From NCBI GenBank assembly GCA_003446975.1, contig DMAP01000428.1, positions 1-5,978 of the forward strand: 5,978 bases of DNA, written 5' to 3'. The notes under the pieces are model-generated. The model made no database searches. It was not told the DNA's origin and was given only the letters and a program-made list of their open reading frames with translations. Origin of the DNA: Clostridiales bacterium. GTDB taxonomy: Bacteria > Bacillota > Clostridia > Tissierellales > Dethiosulfatibacteraceae. A program made the position numbers and the translations under genes. Of this stretch, positions 1-5,978 are shown one piece after another (within the stretch, counting starts at the first letter, position 1; the number at the start of each line of letters is the position of its first letter).

Positions 1-226
1 CAAATAACTCGATTATTCCTTTACTAGGATCAATCAACTTAAGCAATAGGTTGGCAATCGTTGTTTTTCCAGAACCACTTTCTCCAATCAGACCCAGTGA
101 TTCTCCGGATTTTACTTCGAAGTTTACATTTTTTACTGCTTCAATTGTTTTCTTTTTAGAAAAAACGTTGTTTCTGATAATAAAGTGTTTTGAAAGGTCT
201 TTTACTTTTAACGCGATTTCAGTCAT
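1..226 (-). CDS. Peptide/nickel-type ABC transporter ATP-binding protein, DppF/OppF-like (N-terminal part, cut by window edge)
   Basis: This is the second nucleotide-binding subunit of the importer; it would hydrolyse ATP on the cytoplasmic face as a heterodimer with the ATPase encoded just upstream. Only the first 75 codons are present, and the frame runs off the left edge of the window. The visible part has the usual beta-rich start of an ABC domain and a clear Walker A motif, GESGSGKT, at residues 48-55. The basic stretch at residues 18-26 (RNNVFSKKK) resembles the variable insert that OppF/DppF proteins carry before the core. The ATG at 224-226 is preceded by AGAGGTGA at a normal distance, and that site overlaps the stop codon of the preceding gene, leaving a 10-base gap. 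The DppF rather than DppD assignment rests on gene order and this N-terminal pattern. The Q-loop, signature and Walker B motifs lie outside the window, so activity cannot be judged. Confidence 0.9.
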   Translation of the reverse strand, partial: MTEIALKVKDLSKHFIIRNNVFSKKKTIEAVKNVNFEVKSGESLGLIGESGSGKTTIANLLLKLIDPSKGIIELF

Positions 227-230
227 TTGC

Positions 231-238
231 TCACCTCT
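231..238 (-). promoter_or_regulatory. Ribosome binding site of the DppF/OppF-like gene, overlapping the upstream stop codon
   Basis: On the minus strand the sequence reads AGAGGTGA, followed by GCAA and ATG. The TAG stop of the DppD-like gene (237-239) overlaps the first bases of this site, so terminating ribosomes would be positioned to re-initiate. This suggests coupled translation of the two ATPases, which are needed in equal amounts. Confidence 0.75.
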
Positions 239-1190
239 ATTTGTACCTGATGCATCGTACTTTGCGGTTGTCCATTACTATCATCTCTGGAATACCTAGA
301 ATGCATTCTGGCAATCTCTGTTTACACCGGGCAAAAAATGGACATTCATCTGTAAATTGTAAGGGAGTAGGGGCAGTACCTTCGAGTGCGTATACGGGGT
401 TGTCGCCACGACTCAATGAGCTGGCACATTTGATGAGCTCGCCTGTATATGGATGAAGTGGGTTTTCAAATATGTCACTTACAAATCCTTCCTCCATTAC
501 TAAACCGCCATACATTATAATAAGTCGGTCACACAGATACTTTGCCTCATCAAAATCATGCGTTATGAGTATGATAGCCATGCCTGATTTTTGATTGATA
601 TTTTTTAATAGATCTAGCACAGTTTTCCTTAGAGAAGCGTCAATGGAACTTGAGGGTTCATCGGCAATTAATAAGTCCGGTTTGCTGATTATTCCTTGAG
701 CGATCATGATTCTCTGATTCTGGCCACCACTTAACTGGAATGGGTACATATCAAAGACGGTATCAGCTTCTTCAATTCCAACCTCCTTCAGAACATCTAC
801 AACGATGGATCTGGAATATAGCAGCTTATGATTCCTCAAGACTTCTGTCAGCTGTAGACCAATCTTTTTGTAAGGATTCAAAGCATTGGATGCATTTTGA
901 AAAACATAAGATATTTGATTGCCTCTTATCTTTCTGTATTCCTTTTCAGTGAGTTCAACAAGGTTTTTGCCTTTATAAAAAATTGTTCCTGAGTCGATGG
1001 AATCCGCTTCATCTTCCAATCGCAGAATAGAGGTTGCAGAAACTGTTTTACCACTGCCTGACTCTCCCAGAATTCCTATGATTTCTCCATTATCCATACT
1101 TAGATCAAATCCTCTAACTACTTGAATCCTTCCATTTTCATGATAAAAAGAGATTTTTAAATTTTGGATTATAATAAGGTTATCGTTCAT
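237..1190 (-). CDS. Peptide/nickel-type ABC transporter ATP-binding protein, DppD/OppD-like
   Basis: This is the first ATPase of the importer, acting on the cytoplasmic side of the permease pair. At 317 residues it has normal family length. All ABC ATPase elements are present and look intact: Walker A GESGSGKT (42-49), Q-loop Gln98, signature LSGGQNQR (153-160), Walker B ending in DE (177-178, Glu178 being the catalytic base), a D-loop SSID (181-184) and switch His211. The Opp/Dpp-specific C-terminal extension follows, with NPLHPYT at 243-249 and four cysteines (283, 289, 296, 313) spaced as in family members reported to hold an iron-sulfur cluster. The ATG at 1188-1190 has GAGGAG 7 bases upstream. 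It lies 25 bases after the DppC-like gene and 10 bases before the next ATPase. The family transports oligopeptides, dipeptides, nickel or sugars, so the substrate cannot be fixed from this subunit. Confidence is high for the family and low for the substrate. Confidence 0.95.
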   Translation of the reverse strand: MNDNLIIIQNLKISFYHENGRIQVVRGFDLSMDNGEIIGILGESGSGKTVSATSILRLEDEADSIDSGTIFYKGKNLVELTEKEYRKIRGNQISYVFQNASNALNPYKKIGLQLTEVLRNHKLLYSRSIVVDVLKEVGIEEADTVFDMYPFQLSGGQNQRIMIAQGIISKPDLLIADEPSSSIDASLRKTVLDLLKNINQKSGMAIILITHDFDEAKYLCDRLIIMYGGLVMEEGFVSDIFENPLHPYTGELIKCASSLSRGDNPVYALEGTAPTPLQFTDECPFFARCKQRLPECILGIPEMIVMDNRKVRCIRYK

Positions 1191-1197
1191 TTAAATG

Positions 1198-1203
1198 CTC
1201 CTC
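1198..1203 (-). promoter_or_regulatory. Ribosome binding site of the DppD-like gene
   Basis: GAGGAG on the minus strand, 7 bases before the ATG at 1188-1190, within the 25-base gap after the DppC-like gene. It supports the chosen start. No terminator-like hairpin is seen in this gap. Confidence 0.7.
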
Positions 1204-1215
1204 AGGGATAACAAA

Positions 1216-3477
1216 CTAGTAATTATTTTTATTGATGACCTCTAAAACGATACTTCCCAAATTCTCCAATTCCCAGGAATTGTTGCCTGTTTTCAATGTA
1301 CCCAATATGATTGTAGGTATACCTCTTTTCCAGAAAAGGGCATTGTCCGATTCTCTTTGAACGAAATAATAAGATCCATCTATATACTTGGTCTCCAACA
1401 ATTGAATTGGAAATCCCCTTTGATTTAGCTTGTTATCAAGAAGACGACCGAGACTCCATGCAAATTGTCTTGTAACCGGAGTCTGTGCCGTGCTGAATTC
1501 AATTTCCCCAAAATGCTCATGGGTAATTGAAGTTAAATCAATATATATTTGAATCTTTTGAGGACTATATGGGAAATCACGAGCAATATAATGAATTCCA
1601 TGTTGCTTTTCGTTGATTGTACCATCAACGAACAAAAATATGATGGATCTTTTTTGGCCAGCCATCTCACATAACCGCTCCATCAGTTTCATATTAAACT
1701 TCAGAACTTCTCTGCCTTCTTGATCCAAGTAATTGTAATTCATGCCAACAACAATCGCTTCTTCACCAATGTGGGGGTCTTCACCACGATGGATTCCTAT
1801 GATATTGTATCCAGTTGATGCTAATGGTTTGACGATTGAATCAACATAAACAACCAAATCTTGATTTTCTTTTAATACTTGCGAAATTTCTTGAGATACA
1901 ACAATAACTACATTTTCATCATCAGCATCGACAACTATATTCGGAATGCTCTGGTTCACTCGAGCCACAAGAATTACACCCTTAATTCTAGCATTGGAGG
2001 TGATTGTTTCAATAAAGTGTTGAATTGCTGCATCACTGTAATACATTTGTTCAATCAATATAAATCTATCTATATAACGATCAAAACCAACAATATTGAA
2101 TAAATCATCTTTGGTAGCATCGTAGACAACTCCAGACTCACTGATGTTACCGGAAGTCAAAAATGCATAATCTGTTCCCTGAATCAAATCATGTGTCCCA
2201 CTACCCAAATGAAATGACATCATTTGTTCTTCAATCAAAAACGACGGACCGATGTCATATGGCATTATAAGACTATCATTGCGCAGAGGTACAATTCCCA
2301 ATTGCGACATGTAATCTGCGATTAAACTGGCTGTAAATGAAGCCTCTTGCGTCCCGATAATCGTTGTTTCAGGAAGATTATTCCTAACAGAAGCATATCC
2401 GATGCTGTAGTCCTCATAATTGATAATAGAGAAGATTCCAATTATTACCGCAAACATTACAGCCCAGAGAGCAAATCTAGATTTAGATCTACTGTCAATA
2501 TTTGCCCACAGGTATTTAAAATCTAGAGTTATGATTTTTCTAAACGCTAGAACGGATCTGGAATCCTTTTTTTGCATCATGGTTCTTAGACCTTCTCCAA
2601 ATAGATTAAACCCAAGAACGCTTATAAAGAAGGCAAGAGCTGGGTATATCACTGTCCATGGTGCGATATTGATTAATGTTCGTGATGTGCTCAGCATACT
2701 GGCCCATTCCGGTTCAAAACTGATATCAGTATTGATTTGAACACCTGAAGTCGGGTCATTGATCAATCCTAAATTTCCAATAAAAACTGAAAATATTCCG
2801 AGTTGCATTAGTGTGGAAAGATTTCTAGCAATTTCCATAAAAAACAGGACAATCAACTCAGGAGCAAGATGCGGCATGACATTTCCGATGGCGATTCTGA
2901 AACGCTTCTTTCCAATGGCCACTTCTCCTTTAATAAAGGGTTGTGTCAATATTGTTTCCACTCTCTCCATCACAAGATTGCCAATCCTGGCCCAACTGAC
3001 AGCAGTTAAGACCAATATAAATGATATGATGGACTGATGTTTCTCAAGACCTATGAAGTAATCCAACTTCAATATGATGATCGCAATCAACAAAGCCGGA
3101 ATTGCTGAAAAAACAACATTGAATTGTTGGATGATTGATTTGGCGATTCGGCTGCCAAATCCAGCATATAAAGCCATTGGGATTGCAATTAGAAATTGCC
3201 CAAGGGCGATAAGTAAACCTAATGAAATCGTAAGTCTTGTTCCATAAATAATGTAGCTATATATATCTCTGCCAAGATGGTCACTGCCTAGAATAAAGCT
3301 ATCATCAGGAGAAAATGGCGCACGTTCTACCGAGAGGCTTCCTTCATCATACAAGAATCTAATATGTTGAATTGTGTAGGGACTATGACTGGCAAACATC
3401 TCAGGGAAGAGCATCACTAATAAAATCAACAAGAGAATGACAGACCCCAAAATCAATGGAAGATTTCTTTTATTCAT
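1216..3477 (-). CDS. DppC-like ABC permease fused to a C-terminal M28-peptidase-like extracytoplasmic domain (likely inactive)
   Basis: This is an inner-membrane permease subunit of a Dpp/Opp-type importer, 753 residues against about 300 for ordinary DppC. Residues 6-24 are the first membrane helix. Residues 62-88 carry the DppC hallmark (LGSDHLGRDIYSYIIYGTR). An EAA-type coupling loop lies near 179-208, with its Gly in VAIGKKRF. The permease ends at LGFNLFGEGLR (288-298). The loop before PEWASML (about 238-256) is some 14 residues longer than usual. After a basic cytoplasmic linker (299-334) comes an extra helix (335-353), then about 400 residues resembling M28 peptidases: an N-terminal M28-like segment, a PA-like region (about 430-545), and an M28 core beginning at YNIIGIHRGEDP (557-568). 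The metal-binding positions are replaced. The ATG at 3475-3477 is preferred because AAAGGAG lies 8 bases upstream; the alternative ATG at 3481-3483 overlaps the upstream stop as ATGA but is only 2 bases from that site. There is no frameshift or internal stop, so the fusion looks genuine. Confidence 0.9.
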   Translation of the reverse strand: MNKRNLPLILGSVILLLILLVMLFPEMFASHSPYTIQHIRFLYDEGSLSVERAPFSPDDSFILGSDHLGRDIYSYIIYGTRLTISLGLLIALGQFLIAIPMALYAGFGSRIAKSIIQQFNVVFSAIPALLIAIIILKLDYFIGLEKHQSIISFILVLTAVSWARIGNLVMERVETILTQPFIKGEVAIGKKRFRIAIGNVMPHLAPELIVLFFMEIARNLSTLMQLGIFSVFIGNLGLINDPTSGVQINTDISFEPEWASMLSTSRTLINIAPWTVIYPALAFFISVLGFNLFGEGLRTMMQKKDSRSVLAFRKIITLDFKYLWANIDSRSKSRFALWAVMFAVIIGIFSIINYEDYSIGYASVRNNLPETTIIGTQEASFTASLIADYMSQLGIVPLRNDSLIMPYDIGPSFLIEEQMMSFHLGSGTHDLIQGTDYAFLTSGNISESGVVYDATKDDLFNIVGFDRYIDRFILIEQMYYSDAAIQHFIETITSNARIKGVILVARVNQSIPNIVVDADDENVVIVVSQEISQVLKENQDLVVYVDSIVKPLASTGYNIIGIHRGEDPHIGEEAIVVGMNYNYLDQEGREVLKFNMKLMERLCEMAGQKRSIIFLFVDGTINEKQHGIHYIARDFPYSPQKIQIYIDLTSITHEHFGEIEFSTAQTPVTRQFAWSLGRLLDNKLNQRGFPIQLLETKYIDGSYYFVQRESDNALFWKRGIPTIILGTLKTGNNSWELENLGSIVLEVINKNNY
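1219..2418 (-). other. Pseudo-M28 ectodomain of the DppC-like permease
   Basis: Residues 354-753 follow a membrane helix and are predicted extracytoplasmic. Aligned by eye to the M28 pattern, the GAHYDHLG zinc motif reads GMNYNYLD (578-585), with Asn580 and Asn582 at the His and Asp positions (1738-1740 and 1732-1734). The GEE catalytic/zinc motif reads GTI (619-621). The NLDMVG-type motif reads IDLTSI with Thr649 at the Asp position. The family's SDHxPF motif reads SDNALF, with Asn712 (1342-1344) at the His position. The fold assignment rests on this motif order and on the conserved context around it, such as KRGIPTIIL after SDN. Confidence 0.7.
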
Positions 3478-3479
3478 CG

Positions 3480-5870
3480 TCATATCTCCTTTCGCTTCAT
3501 GGGATTAATAACTTTTGCAAGCAATTGAAAGCCTTTTGTGAAAATGATATAGACGAACCCAAGCGTTAAAGCAAGTGGTACAAACCGATAGACATCCTGG
3601 CGATTATACAGGTATATTAGGAAATATAGAATACCATGGTAATTGAATAGATACTCAACAACAATCATATTGGAGAGCAGCATTGTTACAATAGTCGGCA
3701 TGGCATCCACAATTCTAAAAATGATGGCTGGAAGCAATTCAATAAAAATAATTTTTTGTCGGGAGAAACCTTTGGCTTTTTCATTTCTAATATAGTCTTT
3801 AGTCAATTCTTCCTGAATTGCAATGAAGGCTATCCTTGAAATATAAATGGTGGGGATAACTGATAGAGTCAAAAGAGGAAGAATGAAACTTTTCAACTGC
3901 AACATCTCTTTCAAAGCAGGATACTGCCTGGAAAAACCAGTATACATCAATAGAACAAACAGTACAATAAGCACATCCGGAATGGAAAAAAAAACAAGGG
4001 TTCCAAGAGATCCCAGTCTGGATTTTCTTGAACGGTATCCTTCGTACATTCCTCTTAGGACACCAATTATTGTCGATAGAAATAGCGATGTCGTGATGAG
4101 AGCTATACTCTGTCTGCTGGAGTTGTAAATCACTTTAAATATGTTGCCAACTGTGTCAGCCTGGTAGGCTCCAATGTCAATCATATTACGAATGTAGACT
4201 ATGCTTTTTTTCAATGTTAAATACAAAGAGACATTAGTTTCAGTTTCAGTGTTGATTATTCTCATATCAGAGTCTGGGTCAATATTTGCAAGCAAGGCTA
4301 ACATGAATATCGCTATTATATAAGGAAACACATTAGCGTAGAATTTCCTAAGGAGCATATTTGGTGTTGAGAAGTAGAGGTTTTCCCATGTCTGTCCAGG
4401 AATTTTCATTTTCAAATTCTCAGTATAACCTTTTCCGATAACATAACTGATCAATCCACCAAATAAAAGGAACATAAATATGGCTTTTTCAATTGGCACA
4501 AGATAATCTAACCTTAAATCTTTATAGATGTCTCTTTTTATGTAGGTTGCTAAAATTTTTGCAGCATTATCTAAGACGGTTTTATCCATATTTTCAATCC
4601 GATCCAAATAGGAATCAAGGGTGCTGTCATTATCGGTAAGCAAGACAGAGGGTACTTTTTTATCTGAAAATTGTGTTATCACACCATATCCTATAGAACC
4701 TTTCTCAAGAATTAGCTTGTCATCTAGGGCATACTTCAAGATCCTGTCTCTTATTATAACTCCGTTAACTGGATCAGAAGCAATAACCAGACCCAATGCC
4801 GTTTTTTTTCCAATGGATTCTAGATGAATAACTGTTGTCTTATCAAGAGGGTATATAGCATTATTTATATAGTGTTCCGATCCTGAAAGCTGTTGTTTCT
4901 GGCCATTCCATCCGGCAAACATCACTGTTTCATATGGCAAGGATTCCTGGTTGGCCATGACTCTAGCCAATTCAAGCATTATTGCCAATCCCGAAGTATT
5001 GTTGATGGCACCTGGAAAGTAATTTCCCTCAACACCTGTACCAAGTCCGTCAATGTTGGTTGATATGAGCAGTATGCCATTTTGGGCTGATTTTCCTTCA
5101 ATCTTACCCAGAATATTGGCGGTTTCAATGATTGGATAATCAATGTCAACCTTAATATCTATCATTTTTTCAGGAGATGATTGCATATGTTTGTAGGTAT
5201 CTACGGAAATATATCCAACTAGAATAGAATTTCCAGCCTTTCCTGAAACATTGAGAGACTTTGTTTTTTCGAATTCTCTCAATAGACCAAAAGAGCTTGA
5301 ATCAGCACTGCAGAGGACTCCTTTTCCTCCTGATTCCATGATATGAGCAACAATTCTTGGCGTTAAACGATTATATTCAATAACAGCAATCCTATCTTTG
5401 ATTTCAGAAGGATCAACCCTTAAAAAATCAGATCCAAGAACAACATATTCTCCTTGGAATTGAACACTTCCTCCATTAGGAGACATCACCACACTGAAGT
5501 CCTTGTACATTTCAAAACGCTTATAAATAGATTCGTCGCTGTTTGTTATAGTAAAGACCGGATTGGTATCAACTTGTGGAATAAGCGTAAAAAAAGACTG
5601 TAAGTAAGTTTGATCTTCGCCGGCTGGCTGTAGTCCGATCTCTTGAAAATATGCCTGAATATATTCTAAGGCTTTATTATTACCTTCACTTCCTGCTAAA
5701 CGTCCATCGTATTCGAAGGATGTCAATTCTCTTATATGGTTCATTATATTGTCTGTCTTGAGTTGTGTTTCATCAAAGACATTTCTGGTGTAACGCCAAT
5801 ATAGAGATGTAACAAAAATTGCAATCAATACTATTGTGACCAAAACTTTGATTTGTTTAGTTGATTTCAC
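3480..5870 (-). CDS. DppB-like ABC permease with N-terminal M28-peptidase-like extracytoplasmic domain (likely inactive)
   Basis: This is an inner-membrane permease subunit pairing with the DppC-like protein, 796 residues against about 310-340 for ordinary DppB. Domain order: a signal-anchor helix (8-24); an M28-type N-terminal segment containing EYDGRLAGSEGNNKALEYI (53-71); a PA-like region (about 115-240); an M28 core (about 250-445); an extra helix (459-478); a basic cytoplasmic loop (479-512); then a DppB-type permease with helices near 513-529, 585-605, 622-645, 661-680, 712-740 and 762-782. The coupling loop EELTKDYIRNEKAKGFS (687-703) is the classic EAA motif with Gly701. The M28 metal and catalytic positions are largely substituted. 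The start is GTG at 5868-5870: AAAGGTGG lies 9 bases upstream, and an in-frame TAA six codons upstream rules out an earlier start. TGA at 3480-3482 ends the gene 2 bases before the preferred start of the next. The family moves peptides, nickel or related solutes; peptide is favoured here only because of the peptidase-like domain. Confidence 0.9.
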   Translation of the reverse strand: MKSTKQIKVLVTIVLIAIFVTSLYWRYTRNVFDETQLKTDNIMNHIRELTSFEYDGRLAGSEGNNKALEYIQAYFQEIGLQPAGEDQTYLQSFFTLIPQVDTNPVFTITNSDESIYKRFEMYKDFSVVMSPNGGSVQFQGEYVVLGSDFLRVDPSEIKDRIAVIEYNRLTPRIVAHIMESGGKGVLCSADSSSFGLLREFEKTKSLNVSGKAGNSILVGYISVDTYKHMQSSPEKMIDIKVDIDYPIIETANILGKIEGKSAQNGILLISTNIDGLGTGVEGNYFPGAINNTSGLAIMLELARVMANQESLPYETVMFAGWNGQKQQLSGSEHYINNAIYPLDKTTVIHLESIGKKTALGLVIASDPVNGVIIRDRILKYALDDKLILEKGSIGYGVITQFSDKKVPSVLLTDNDSTLDSYLDRIENMDKTVLDNAAKILATYIKRDIYKDLRLDYLVPIEKAIFMFLLFGGLISYVIGKGYTENLKMKIPGQTWENLYFSTPNMLLRKFYANVFPYIIAIFMLALLANIDPDSDMRIINTETETNVSLYLTLKKSIVYIRNMIDIGAYQADTVGNIFKVIYNSSRQSIALITTSLFLSTIIGVLRGMYEGYRSRKSRLGSLGTLVFFSIPDVLIVLFVLLMYTGFSRQYPALKEMLQLKSFILPLLTLSVIPTIYISRIAFIAIQEELTKDYIRNEKAKGFSRQKIIFIELLPAIIFRIVDAMPTIVTMLLSNMIVVEYLFNYHGILYFLIYLYNRQDVYRFVPLALTLGFVYIIFTKGFQLLAKVINPMKRKEI
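3486..3492 (-). promoter_or_regulatory. Ribosome binding site that decides the DppC-like start
   Basis: AAAGGAG lies within the last codons of the DppB-like gene. It is 8 bases from the ATG at 3475-3477 but only 2 bases from the ATG at 3481-3483, so the downstream ATG is the better start. Either way, the start lies within a few bases of the upstream TGA, which favours translational coupling of the two permease subunits. Confidence 0.7.
4497..5765 (-). other. Pseudo-M28 ectodomain of the DppB-like permease
   Basis: Residues 36-458 lie between two membrane helices and are predicted extracytoplasmic. The region has the M28 layout: a substrate-side N-terminal segment ending LQPAGEDQTYLQSF (80-93), a PA-like insert, then the core starting at ETANILGKIEG. 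The GAHYDHLG motif reads STNIDGLG, with Asn272 at the His position and Asp274 retained. GADDNASG reads GAINNTSG, so both Asp positions are lost (Ile289, Asn290; 5001-5006). The GEE motif reads GQK, so both Glu positions are lost (Gln324, Lys325; 4896-4901). NLDMVG reads HLESIG with Glu351. The last His of the YHTPED-type motif appears as Leu422 in YLDRIEN. The surrounding framework (SGLAIMLELAR, SGSEHYINN, VPSVLLTD) is well kept, which argues for a folded domain rather than a decaying one. Confidence 0.75.
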
Positions 5871-5879
5871 AAATCTGTA

Positions 5880-5887
5880 CCACCTTT
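5880..5887 (-). promoter_or_regulatory. Ribosome binding site of the DppB-like gene (supports a GTG start)
   Basis: AAAGGTGG on the minus strand is 9 bases from the GTG at 5868-5870. No ATG, or other in-frame start, lies between the upstream in-frame TAA and this GTG, so the site supports the non-ATG start. Confidence 0.75.
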
Positions 5888-5923
5888 ATGTAGATTATGT
5901 TTAGTTTATATCCACTCTTCCTG

Positions 5924-5952
5924 ATTTTACATAATAATCACCTTAACTTCAA
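5924..5952 (-). promoter_or_regulatory. Putative sigma-70/sigma-A promoter of the operon
   Basis: On the minus strand, a -35-like TTGAAG (5947-5952; four of six consensus bases) and a -10-like TAAAAT (5924-5929; five of six) are separated by exactly 17 bases. The predicted transcript would start near 5917, giving a leader of roughly 45 bases before the GTG. The rest of the 108-base upstream stretch shows no gene start or end and no clear operator or hairpin. In AT-rich DNA such matches arise by chance, so this is moderate evidence only. Confidence 0.45.
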
Positions 5953-5978
5953 GCCGGGTCTTTGACACTTTGTAAGTA

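Noticed and set aside
190..456. Open frames on the plus strand (for example 51-299, 190-456, 2420-2740, 2759-3037, 3847-4128)
   Set aside because: They lie antisense to long minus-strand genes with clear protein-family motifs, and none encodes a recognisable domain or fits the operon layout.
3475..3492. Frameshift or assembly join creating the long permease proteins
   Set aside because: Both proteins are continuous with intact motifs on each side of every domain boundary, good ribosome binding sites and sensible topology, and the same kind of fusion occurs twice independently.
4497..5765. Reading the DppB-like fusion as an active aminopeptidase that trims peptides before import
   Set aside because: The His, Asp and Glu-Glu positions that bind the two zinc ions and activate water in M28 enzymes are replaced, so activity of the usual kind is unlikely.
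5904..5909. TATAAA near 5904-5909 (minus strand) as the -10 box of the operon
   Set aside because: No convincing -35 element lies 16-18 bases upstream of it; the TTGAAG/TAAAAT pair with 17-base spacing is better.
5962..5967. Perfect TTGACA on the plus strand as the -35 box of a divergent gene
   Set aside because: Any matching -10 box would lie beyond the right edge of the window, so it cannot be supported; AT-rich DNA yields such hexamers by chance.

Overview
The window is a single minus-strand operon from an AT-rich bacterium. The Shine-Dalgarno sites are strong, the spacing is tight, TGA is a stop and TGG encodes Trp, so the standard code is used. This suggests a low-GC Bacillota-type organism. 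That is an inference, and I cannot name the species.

Reading the minus strand from right to left, there is a probable sigma-70-type promoter and short leader (about 5871-5952). Four genes of a dipeptide/oligopeptide/nickel-type (Dpp/Opp) ABC importer follow: a DppB-like permease (3480-5870), a DppC-like permease (1216-3477), a DppD/OppD-like ATPase (237-1190) and the first 75 codons of a DppF/OppF-like ATPase (1-226, cut by the window edge). Gaps are 2, 25 and 10 bases, with no terminator visible between genes. Coding sequence covers nearly everything, and no RNA gene, mobile element, repeat array or CRISPR was seen.

The unusual point is that both permeases are more than twice the normal length, because each carries a roughly 400-residue domain resembling an M28 (aminopeptidase Y/S-type) metallopeptidase with a PA-like insert. 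In the DppB-like protein this domain is N-terminal to the permease. In the DppC-like protein it is C-terminal. In both, an extra membrane segment places the added domain on the extracytoplasmic face. In both, the M28 metal-binding and catalytic positions are substituted, so the domains look like pseudo-peptidases.

No separate substrate-binding protein is encoded in the window, and the promoter sits directly before the DppB-like gene. The working hypothesis is an importer (or peptide-sensing transporter) whose peptide receptor is built from two membrane-tethered, catalytically dead peptidase domains. This is comparable in logic to nicastrin or the transferrin receptor, which are inactive M28 relatives used for binding. 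The fold assignments and residue losses are read from the sequence; the receptor role is inference.
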